From NCBI GenBank assembly GCA_036939975.1, contig JALLPB010001673.1:1-10249 (forward strand): a stretch of DNA of 10,249 nucleotides, given 5' to 3'. The first letter of the stretch is position 1, and the number at the start of each line of letters is the position of its first letter. The notes under the pieces were generated by a model. The model searched no databases. It saw nothing but the letters and a program-made list of their open reading frames with translations, and was not told where the DNA came from. The position numbers and the translations under genes are program-made. This stretch comes from Cyclostephanos tholiformis. Taxonomy: Eukaryota > Bacillariophyta > Thalassiosirophyceae > Thalassiosirales > Thalassiosiraceae. Of this stretch, positions 1 to 7,937 are shown in pieces.

Positions 1-169
1 AGCGAGATTTAAGTGTAAAAAAATCACAAAAAGAGTTTTGGGAACGCTCCATTATCGCCCTCTAATTTTTTTAGGGGGCTGGACCGTTGTTGATAAAATC
101 ACAAATCACAAATCACCGTTGTCAACAAACTACCACACAACAATACTAACTAAACCACATAAAATAGTA

Positions 170-217
170 ATGTCATCATGTCTCCGGAAGAGAAGAAATC
201 ATCGCATGATGACTTAG
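170..217 (+). promoter_or_regulatory. upstream ORF overlapping the SNARE gene start
   Basis: An ATG lies 8 bases upstream of the chosen start of the SNARE gene, in another frame. It opens a 15-codon ORF that ends at a TAG inside the main coding region (215-217). The upstream ATG has G at -3 and the main ATG has A at -3, so both contexts are usable, and the main start may depend on leaky scanning. The roughly 100 bases before it are A/C-rich, with short AAATCAC repeats and no obvious TATA box. Whether the transcript includes position 170 cannot be seen here; if transcription starts downstream of it, the uORF does not exist. Confidence 0.35.
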
Positions 218-2811
218 AGAGGCTGGACGCTCTGTGGGACCACTTCCGCCTGCCAATACCCAATATTTCCGCAGCCGGAGAGGCCAAATATTATGACGAT
301 GGCGATGACCTCCTGTCCTCCGGCCTCGACGAGTGGTTGCTCGAGCTATTGGATCTATTCCGTCTCCTTCACACGATGGATCATCAATATGCAAACAGTG
401 CCAAGGATCAGGACCGTGTCCGCACATCCAGGGTGATGAACAGTCAAGTGGCACTCGCGTACTCCACACTATGGAGGGTTGAACGCACTTGTCCTTTTTC
501 GCCGAGTTCGTACGAGAATAAATCCGAGGAGGATTCGGACCGAATATTTCAACGGCGCGTTCGCATCCTGCTACAGAAGGCTAGGAGTCGTACGGAAGAA
601 ACCTGCACCAGGCTTAGACGTTGGTTGGATCGGCCTTCTTCTCATCCAGCGCAGCGGCATCCGAAGAAGGATGTGCCTCAAGAGAGGGATTTGATCCATG
701 ATATTTTTCTCGCTCCTGCTCAAGCGTCGATTAACGCTGGCGAAGATGAAAGTGAGCTAATGGACGAATTCTGTATGGACGAGGGAAATTATGATAACGA
801 GGAGATCGATGCTAGGGTTGATTTCACAGGGCAGGGGTCCACCCATGCCCAAAACCAACGCCATCAAACGATGCCACCACCGAGGATACCACTACCCGAG
901 GATTTAGACCCCGTAAAATTCCAGAAACAACAACAGGAACTGCTTGAGGAGGAGCTCGCTTCCATGGCATCGCGTCTCAAATCATCCACCCTCGCCATGA
1001 ATGTCACTCTGAAAAGACAAACTAAGGAATTGGACGAAATGGAACACTTGGCACAGACGAACTTAGACCAAGTGACGGATACAACGACGAAGGTGGAGGC
1101 GCGACTCGCAAAGCAAAAGAGGTGGAAGAAGCAATTCGCAACCTGGAGCATGATAGGGACCGTTATTGGTGTGTGGGTTCTGTGCTTCATGGTCATGAGG
1201 ACTGTGCCGAAAAGAAGGATTGGGAAAATGAATTTGTTTGGCAGGTTTAGGGATGGGGAAAACATATTTTCGGTGACCTGGAATCGTTACTTTTCGAAAG
1301 ATAAAGGCGAAAATATGTCAGGAGTAGGAGAGGCACAACGGCAAGAGCAGCAGAGACGATGGCAGGAGTGGGGACAAGGATATTGGCAGCGACAGCAGGA
1401 ACAGCCTCGCGCGCAGCTGGAATGCGAAGTTTCCAGTGATGGAACAACGACATGCTATGATTCGCAGGATGTTAGTCAGAGGATGGAGGCATTGGCAGAT
1501 GAAATCGCAGCAGAGCATAGAGAAAGTCACATTGTGAAGAACATGGCAAATGCCCCATTTGTGGATGCAGTGGAATCAGGCAATGCTTCTGTTAAAAAAG
1601 AACCTATTCACGATGATGGTACCCATGACGAGTCAAGTGACAATGACCAAGATAAGTCCCACATCAGCGATGATCCTATGCAATGCGTCCCACCAACTGA
1701 GGACATGATCAAACACCAAATCGAACTGGATTCGTTGAGAATTGGATTGAATCAGCTTGAAAAGGCGATGGACAGGTTACCCGTTGGCTCGACCAAACGA
1801 TTAGAAATGGCGAAGGACCGGGATGAGCTTCAATCAGAAATGAAGAATCTCAGCTCTGTGTTTGAAATAGAGATAAACAAGGCGATATCTGTCAATGCCA
1901 AGATTTGTGAGGGGGAAGTTTTAGTTGGTGAGTTTTCTAAACACGAAGAAGGTATCGAACAAGATCGTGTTTTGACTGGACGAAATGCAGAGCAAGCTCG
2001 ATTGGCAGAAAATAGGCATGAGCAGGAGAGATTGGACGAACGAACTGAGGCTGAGCATTTAAATCATGAGAGACTCGTTGAAGCGGCTCAAATCGAAGTC
2101 GAGCGAATGGAACAGGAGAGATTAACCGCATTCATTGAGAAAGAACGGGTCGTGAACGAACGAATGGAAGAGCAGCAAGAAGCGGCCAGGTTGGAGGATG
2201 AGACATTGGTCGCTGAGGCTGAACGATTACAGAAAGAGAAACGAGCCGAAGAGGCTCAATTGAAAGCTGAGCGATTGGAGAGGGAAAGATTAACAGCTTT
2301 GGAATTAACAAAGCAGGCAGAGTTTGAGATGCTCGAGGAGGGGATATTTGTAGCAGGGACGGCCGAGCTGGAGGACGAGAATTTGTCAGCTGAAGCTGAA
2401 CGGTCAAAGCTAGAGAAACTAGCCGACGGGGCTCGATTAGAAGCCAAAGAAGCAATCGTTCTTGCAATGAAAATTGCTGCCGAGAATTCTGATTTTCTCC
2501 CGTCTGATGTTCGATTTGCTGCTGGTCAGCAAAAGAATGACTTGTTAGCGCACTTCATCTCAGTAGCACCAGATATGGTGGAGGCCTCCGACAAAAGCGG
2601 TTGGCGTCCTATACATGAAGCGGCCAGAGCAGGGAATCTTGCCGGGATCCAGTTGCTCGTCTCTGCTGGATGTGATCTGACTTCGAGAACTGGACGCAGA
2701 GGAAATGGAGGTACAGCACTATGGTGGGCAATTCAACGCTTTGGGGAAGACCATGGTGCAGTCAAGCTGCTTCGTTATCACGGCGCCCTTGACGCTGGCC
2801 CAGAGGCATGA
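178..2811 (+). CDS. USE1: USE1-type ER SNARE with a long C-terminal coiled-coil/ankyrin extension
   Basis: USE1 is a Q-SNARE of the ER that works with Sec20 and syntaxin 18 in fusion of retrograde Golgi-to-ER vesicles. Residues 1-240 are acidic and helical and have no signal peptide. A SNARE-like helix spans about 252-308 and aligns without gaps, as I remember the family, with the USE1 motif (compare LKSSTLA at 267-273 and LAQTNLDQ at 291-298). A basic stretch (KQKRWKK, 312-318) leads into one membrane segment at 322-340. USE1 normally ends just after this anchor; here about 537 residues follow. They include an acidic region with C416 and C426, a Glu/Arg-rich coiled coil at about 510-760, and roughly three ankyrin repeats at 778-872 (WRPIHEAARAGN, GGTALWW). 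By USE1 topology this tail would lie in the ER lumen. The frame is open throughout with no clear intron. The start at 178 is the first in-frame ATG and gives a full N-terminus. The SNARE call is fairly firm, and tail function is unknown. Sec20 fits the motif less well. Confidence 0.75.
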   Translation: MSPEEKKSSHDDLERLDALWDHFRLPIPNISAAGEAKYYDDGDDLLSSGLDEWLLELLDLFRLLHTMDHQYANSAKDQDRVRTSRVMNSQVALAYSTLWRVERTCPFSPSSYENKSEEDSDRIFQRRVRILLQKARSRTEETCTRLRRWLDRPSSHPAQRHPKKDVPQERDLIHDIFLAPAQASINAGEDESELMDEFCMDEGNYDNEEIDARVDFTGQGSTHAQNQRHQTMPPPRIPLPEDLDPVKFQKQQQELLEEELASMASRLKSSTLAMNVTLKRQTKELDEMEHLAQTNLDQVTDTTTKVEARLAKQKRWKKQFATWSMIGTVIGVWVLCFMVMRTVPKRRIGKMNLFGRFRDGENIFSVTWNRYFSKDKGENMSGVGEAQRQEQQRRWQEWGQGYWQRQQEQPRAQLECEVSSDGTTTCYDSQDVSQRMEALADEIAAEHRESHIVKNMANAPFVDAVESGNASVKKEPIHDDGTHDESSDNDQDKSHISDDPMQCVPPTEDMIKHQIELDSLRIGLNQLEKAMDRLPVGSTKRLEMAKDRDELQSEMKNLSSVFEIEINKAISVNAKICEGEVLVGEFSKHEEGIEQDRVLTGRNAEQARLAENRHEQERLDERTEAEHLNHERLVEAAQIEVERMEQERLTAFIEKERVVNERMEEQQEAARLEDETLVAEAERLQKEKRAEEAQLKAERLERERLTALELTKQAEFEMLEEGIFVAGTAELEDENLSAEAERSKLEKLADGARLEAKEAIVLAMKIAAENSDFLPSDVRFAAGQQKNDLLAHFISVAPDMVEASDKSGWRPIHEAARAGNLAGIQLLVSAGCDLTSRTGRRGNGGTALWWAIQRFGEDHGAVKLLRYHGALDAGPEA

Positions 2812-3657
2812 TCGAAAAAATACACACTATGGTAGTAATTCTTTGAAGCTAATTTACACCAAACTACAGATGTTCAAAGTGTTGAGTGAAATCCAAAATT
2901 GACTCTGGTAGGGACACAAAAAATAATGTCAACGACAAAAGGAGTTCAACACTAAAAATCAGACTTTTCCTTGGGAAGGAAAAACTCGTTGTGCCTTTGA
3001 TTGCAATACCTAATGTAGATAAGGCAAATAGAGGACAAGAAGGAAGGTTGTCTTAAACTCCCTGAGATTTAGACTTATTGCCTAAAAATCGCCCTAGGGA
3101 GTGGAGGGTGGGTTGAAGATTGTGGTTTATGATGGTAGCGGAGTTTGCTTGCCGAGGGCTCAAACAAAAACAACAATCGATGTGCTTAGAAGCACTTTTA
3201 TGTGTATCTTGCACTCGTCTAGATCAAGAGGGATCTTTCTGGCTTGATGACAATGATCATTTTGAACTCCTCCAAAATTGGGGTTCAAATAAACTACGAG
3301 AAAGACAGAGTATGTCCTACATAGGATGCCAGTCAGGTTATGACTAGAAAGGTATGCAGGAAGAACTCCCCTTGGGTTGGCTTTACCACCTTCCCAGAGC
3401 CTCTAAGAGAGGGGGAGGAGTGATACTCCTCCTATTACATACATGTAAGCGTAACTCCGTATTCAGAGCTGATGCACAGTGAATTTTCTGACCATCGTAC
3501 ACCACAGTAATCACACTCACGGCTACCTGCAAGTGCCCGAATGGAAATTCTACCTTTTGGAGTGAACGAATTTCTATATTAAAACATACTAATGAACACA
3601 CATACAGCAAGTTAGTACATAACTCTGGTGTTTTAGTCTGTTCGTCACCAGGCAGTC
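2812..3657. other. intergenic region, no supported gene
   Basis: This 846-base stretch follows the SNARE gene. An A-rich run directly after the stop could belong to its 3' UTR, but no definite polyadenylation signal can be assigned. The longest open stretches are about 75 codons on either strand (3120-3347 plus, 3383-3610 minus). They have no recognisable domain and I do not support them as genes. No transposon ends or tandem repeats were seen. Confidence 0.5.
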
Positions 3658-3683
3658 ATGAATCACAGGGAGGGGGGGGTGAG

Positions 3684-3903
3684 TGGTAGGGTAGGTGGTA
3701 GGACCACCACCCAAACCTTCCTATGTTGGCATTGTTCCTGTTGCTGGACGTCCTCCCCCCACACATCAGTAACCTCACCACACTATTACCTCAGGATTGG
3801 CGATACAGCTGGATCTGAATTCTCCAATGACAACAAGGAGAAAATTGGTCAGTTTTTATATGGTGGTTGGATTTATGGTAGGGTAAGTGGTAGGACTACT
3901 ACC
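3684..3903 (+). repeat. 28-bp direct repeat pair, each with a short hairpin
   Basis: Two 28-bp copies lie at 3684-3711 and 3876-3903, 192 bp apart start to start. They differ at three positions, all transitions. Each copy can form a 6-bp stem with an AGG loop (GGTGGT/ACCACC in the first, AGTGGT/ACTACT in the second). A 98-codon open frame (3658-3954) spans both copies, so it shows a repeated GRVxGRTTT peptide because 192 is a multiple of three. Nothing else supports that frame as a gene. The sequence from 3904 to 4131 shows nothing further except a 9-base G run. Confidence 0.5.
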
Positions 3904-5884
3904 ATGACAAACCGCTATTCGATCCCTCCCTATCATCTGATGGCTGCCCCCTGACATTGACAGCTGCATAGCATTACTATCTAATGTTGTAACAAGTGGT
4001 TGGATCCCATTCACTCCACGAGGCGAGTATCATGACAATTTCTGGGGGGGGGGAAAACCCGACCATCCTGATTAGGGCGGCATAAGTTAAATATAAAATG
4101 CAATGTAAATGATGCACAATGTTATTAAATACTAGAATTTTATGTTATCTAAACTGGGGTAATGATTTGGGGGGCTGATTTGTCGTCGGTGGTGGCATTG
4201 TCCACCTGTTGATGGCGACCCCTCTACCCTCGACCCCTCTTCACCGATCACCCTTGAGGGCATCACACTGCCAAGGGCATCGAGGATGAATTTTGAAGTT
4301 AGAATTGAGGGGCATTTTTCGATGTGATGAGCAACACAATGATGTTTGGTCCAATAGTCGGCTCGGTTGTTGTGTCCAGGGCACCAGTAGTAATGAAATT
4401 GGCCTAGGGAGTTGTGACACTGAAGCCAGTGGAATCTCATATCCATTGCTTTGGTGCGGTGTGGTTGTATGTTGTTGGTGACCATGCCAACTGCCGTGCT
4501 GTTATCGGTTTGGATAGGCGTGGCGGGTTGTTTGTGTCCCATCTCATTGAGGAGTTGGCACATGGGGATTGCTTCATGGGCATTGATGTAGAAGGCACTG
4601 AGTTTGACCTTGGCGGCACTTGACATGACAGCTTTGAGGACTTTAGAAATGTTGAGGATGGCGCCATTGTTGGGTGGGTCATTGATGTTGGACAAGCAAA
4701 AGAAATGACCGCCAACTTGACTGCATGTGGATGGATTGGTTAAGTAAGATGCATTGCTGTGGATTGCTAGAACCATGTCGCTATTTTCATAGGTGAGGAT
4801 GGCATTGGGGTTAGTTGCTGCGTAATCAAGGAGCCACTTGACGAGGTAGAGAGTGTGGGTGGTGGGTAGGGCTTGGGCAGCGGCAAGTGAACTAAGGCCA
4901 ACGAGTATGGTATAATCGTTAGCACATCCATAATAGAGGAGGACACCAACTACACGTCGAATGTAATTCTCCTCTTTTTTGGTTGTGGGTGGAGAAGAGT
5001 CAAGTTCCTTGGCATATTGTACCTTTGTGCCGTATGATGGGATTGTGTGGGGGAGCGGTCGCATCTGAGGTTTGTTGGGAGGCTTTTGGCCAAAACATAG
5101 GAGAGCATTTTTGATGTATCATGGCATTGAGAGGTGGACTTTGCGAGCAGCATAGTCCCAATCAAGCATGAGGCCAAGGTACCATGTTCCTTCCCAGCCA
5201 ATGTCGATCTCGTAGTCTTGTTGGAGTATGCTGGTTAGATGTTTGACATCGTCTTTGTTGATGTACTTCACACAAAAGTTGTCAATGACAAGGGTAAAGC
5301 TGATCGGGAACTACTCGTGACGCCAATATCCTGGGGTGATTGTGCTCTGTTGGTATCCGGCTTTGTGTAGACGTTTGGTGAGGAGTTCTTGTGCAATTAT
5401 GCCGGCTTGTGGGAGGCTGTACATCCCGCATTGCACTTCACAGAAGACATTGCCATCTGCATCTAGTTTGTTGTGGAGTCCATATTCATCAATGACGTCT
5501 TGTGGGAACAGGTCCAGTTTCATTCTGAAGTATTCATAGCAGTCCATGGGGGTCATAAGATAGAAATCCTTTATATCAATCGTCATGAACTTTGCACCTG
5601 GAGTAGAGATTATGCTGTTGAACATGAGTTTGACAGTTAGGAGGTCAGCTGTCTGTGTGCCACCGTCATCGAGATAGTTGACCAGGTTCCTGCCCATTGT
5701 GACACGTGTGATGGCTTAGTGGTAGAAGCTGTTATGTAGCACATTTGTCTCCGCTTGTTTGGTGGTAGACGGGATGATAATTTCTTGGGGATTTTCGTGT
5801 TTTCTTGGTGAATTACTGCTTACTAATGCTAGACATTGATAGGAGGCTAATGAGTGATTTAGCTGTACCCTCACCACCATTTTC

Positions 5885-5912
5885 CCCCTCACCCTCACCG
5901 CCTTTGCCCTCG

Positions 5913-5943
<31 letters not shown>

Positions 5944-5977
5944 CCTTGTCCTTGCCCTTGCCCTTGCCCTTGCTCTC
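5885..5977. repeat. hexamer microsatellite, (CCCTCA)n followed by (CCCTTG)n
   Basis: A six-base repeat runs for about 90 bp. It begins as CCCTCA units and changes to CCCTTG/TCCTTG units at about 5944. In the pol frame on the minus strand it encodes alternating Val-Arg and then Ala-Arg dipeptides. It keeps the flanking hinge segments in the same frame. It is not a telomere repeat, because the units are CCCTCA and not CCCTAA. Confidence 0.9.
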
Positions 5978-5984
5978 AACCTTG

Positions 5985-6060
5985 GCTGCCGCTGTTGCTG
6001 CCGCTGTTGCTGCCACTGCTGCTGCTGCCACTGCTGCTGCTGCCACTGCTGCCTCTGTTG
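5985..6060. repeat. imperfect CAG/CTG trinucleotide array
   Basis: GCTGCC/GCTGTT/GCTGCT units run for about 75 bp beside the hexamer array. On the minus strand, in the pol frame, they read as Gln-rich sequence with regular Trp and Arg (QQWQQQQW-type). The run follows an acidic stretch (YEDEEKVQQRQQW). Placement in one frame with the RT domain suggests that it grew from a Gln-rich pol hinge. Confidence 0.85.
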
Positions 6061-6132
6061 TACTTTCTCTTCATCTTCATATTTGATAGTTGTGTTGTTG
6101 CAATACTCGCTGCCATCACTGTAGCCTCCTCA

Positions 6133-6434
6133 GTGACCCCCCCCATCCCCCATGTCATAGATTTCATTCCCACAGCAATGACGTCATGCCGCCTTCACCC
6201 CCCCCTTGACATGGGATGAGGCACGGCGTTGCAGCAATGGCTTTGTTGGGAAGGTTGATGATGTCACATTTCAGCTTGGTGTTGGTCAGGAGGGAGGGTC
6301 ACCATGGTTATCATGTTTTTGGGAAGGTAGATATTGTAGCTGTGCCTTGGTAAGTGTATCATACTATTGTAGTATCTAGTATCGTAGTATGTTAGTAAAA
6401 ATAAATACTTATAAAAATAAAAATAAACTCTTAG
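6133..6434. other. decayed flank of the copia remnant, no gene
   Basis: The pol frame continues upstream only with further stops (6130-6132, then others), and I recognise no integrase motif. Two C8 runs and an AT-rich tract with repeated TAGTAT/ATACTA words (6355-6400) are present. I could not find an LTR here or a matching copy on the other side of the pol remnant. Confidence 0.4.
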
Positions 6435-6568
6435 GTGTAGTGTAGTTGCATCATCCAAATTAGTTTGGATGGGTGCGAAGCATAATTTTTCTCAAATAAA
6501 AATTGTGAGAAATAATTATGCTATGCACCCATCTAAAAATGCAACTAAAGAAAATTTGAACACTACAC
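6435..6568. mobile_element. foldback (MITE-like) palindrome
   Basis: Two arms of about 60 bp are inverted copies of each other around an AT-rich centre at about 6495-6504. Matching blocks are GTGTAGTG with ACTACAC at the ends, TAGTTGCAT (6442-6450) with ATGCAACTA (6539-6547), and GGATGGGTGC...AGCATAATT (6468-6488) with its inverted copy at 6513-6532. The left arm also holds a small palindrome at 6452-6471 (CATCCAAA, loop, TTTGGATG). No coding capacity and no clear target-site duplication were seen. It could be a foldback transposon or a recombination-made palindrome. Confidence 0.6.
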
Positions 6569-7254
6569 ATATGTAGGAACCAGTTACAAAATTTGATCTT
6601 ACAACTTAGTTGAGCTGAACTATTATTTGAAAGAAAACCATTAGTATCACCTTAGAAAACTTGTAAAAATGAGCTAACCTAGGGGCATAAGAGTACGTTT
6701 ATTTCATGCCCCTCATATATTACCTTGCTCTCTGCTTCTGATGTTGGTGGCGACAAAATAGCAGGTCTGGCCACCATGGAGGTGGCGGCCGGAGTATGTT
6801 GAGTTATTTTTGTGGTTGCAGAAGCTAGCATTGCTGTGAAGTTGCTAGTAACTTGCTGGCAACTTGGCAGGAAGTTGCCAGCTAAAAAAATATCAGTTGT
6901 ACCAGACTTGTAGTATCTCTTTAACAGTTTATGGACGTGATCCTGGTCACAAACAATTTTACCTAAGATGTAGACTCTTTCTGATACCCCCCCCCACAAA
7001 CCCCATGACAGCTCTGGTATTGGTTTATTATGGTCACACATTAAGTACTCATGATAAATTGGTTGAAATGACAGTGTTTTTCTGGAGAGAAGAACACATT
7101 TGGTCACAAATTAAATGCAGAATGGTTAGTTCCCAGGGCACCCAAAATACTAGATTAAGTACGAATATCTAAAACAAGTACCATAGTATCTCCATAAAAA
7201 ATTCCTGTTCATAGTCGCAAGATAAGTATCTGTTGGTCCCCAATTTGGCACAAA
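6569..7254. other. AT-rich intergenic region with small hairpins, no supported gene
   Basis: Two simple hairpins are visible. One is AGGGGCAT (6681-6688) paired with ATGCCCCT (6706-6713). The other is a perfect 11-bp stem with a 6-base loop at 6855-6882. A 142-codon open frame lies on the minus strand at 6679-7107, but its product (GLWGGVSERVYILGK, then a Ser/Thr/Ala-rich end) has no motif I recognise. It also overlaps a 102-codon open frame on the plus strand. I treat both as chance frames. Confidence 0.4.
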
Positions 7255-7256
7255 TA

Positions 7257-7883
7257 GAGTGGTCTTAAACTCAATTTTTTGGGGGAAATCTGGGGGATCT
7301 CCCCAAGGGTCAGCCAGCAATCCACCAAATTAGGGTTTTGCGGTCTTAACAAATTTTTATGACATAGAAATAGTAGTTTATTCTACGATGATGAGAATGA
7401 CAAAAAAACAATGATGACAACTATGACAATGATGACAATGATGAAGGAGTAGGGGAGGGGGAATGGCATTAGGGGGGGGGAGGCAAGAATGATGCTGAAT
7501 TTCATCTCACGATGGCATCAACAACAATAGCAAGGCAAGGAGCACAGGTCAAGGACGAGGGCAAGCAGGAGGAGGCAGTGGGAGGAGGAGGAGCTTTGGC
7601 TTTGGCCATGGCTGATGATGGAAAGAAAGATGAGAGGTAGACAGGGGGAGGAAGAGATGGGGGAGGGTCAGGGGATTGTTGTACCAGCCCTTCTGTAGAG
7701 GGCTACAGGGGCATTTCTGGGACAAAAATTCATTTTTCGCCCCAGATATTCCCTGAAATTCCCCCAATTCCCCCCCCCCCCTCAGTGGTGGGGTGAATTT
7801 GGGGCAGTCGGAGCAATGACATATGACGTCATCCCCCAGGAGATCCCCCAGATTTCCCCCCAAAATTTAAGTTAAGTCCACTC
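7257..7883. mobile_element. 627-bp TA-flanked MITE with about 46-bp terminal inverted repeats
   Basis: The left end (7257-7302) and the inverted right end (7839-7883) match closely from GAGTGG onward, with a few substitutions and one indel. They share a GGGGGAAATCTGGGGGATCTCC-like inner block. TA lies directly outside both ends (7255-7256 and 7884-7885), which fits a Tc1/mariner-type TA target duplication. One more base pair of symmetry outside (A/T) leaves the exact edge open. The interior has no transposase: it holds a GATGACAAT-type microsatellite (about 7388-7445), G-rich and C-rich runs, and a proline/leucine-rich open frame at 7549-7863 minus with no recognisable domain. It is probably non-autonomous. 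Confidence 0.75.
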
Positions 7884-7937
7884 TATTATGTCCAGACTTT
7901 TATGGTTAAACTGGTACGATACACATGTAAGTATTTA

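Larger units (their letters stand above)
4132..6129 (-). pseudogene. Ty1/copia-type retrotransposon pol remnant (hinge, reverse transcriptase, RNase H)
   Basis: Read on the minus strand in one frame, this is the 3' part of a copia pol polyprotein, which copies element RNA into DNA. The order is as follows. A Gln/Trp-rich and basic hinge lies at 6129-5719. The RT core starts at 5697 with TIDIKDFYL, then YSLPQAG near 5420-5400, then the metal-binding VIDNF at 5289-5275. RNase H follows at about 4790-4330, with IHSNASYL, TDNSTAVG and a YYWCPGHNNRADYWTKHH-like end. The frame is broken by stops at 5716-5718, 5308-5310 and 5119-5121, and ends at a TAG at 4132-4134. The second Asp of the RT active site is Asn. 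In RNase H the first acidic residue is Asn and the expected Glu is Lys. The RT N-terminal part seems deleted between 5718 and 5697. No integrase, gag or LTR was found. The copy is dead; the family call is firm. Confidence 0.9.

Noticed and set aside
57..79. Rho-independent terminator
   Set aside because: The gene content is eukaryotic and the T run is in the loop, not after the stem.
864..1265. 133-codon open frame on the minus strand inside the SNARE gene
   Set aside because: It is antisense to the SNARE helix and membrane segment, which are well supported on the plus strand. The Ser/Cys/Phe-rich product is a shadow.
3958..4131. 3' LTR of the copia remnant
   Set aside because: No matching sequence was found upstream of the remnant, and no polypurine tract or TG...CA ends could be set.
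5885..5977. Interstitial telomere repeat
   Set aside because: The units are CCCTCA and CCCTTG, not CCCTAA, and they sit in the frame of a pol hinge.
6679..7107. 142-codon minus-strand open frame
   Set aside because: There is no recognisable motif, a plus-strand frame overlaps it, and it lies in repeat-rich DNA. Comparison with relatives would be needed before calling it a gene.
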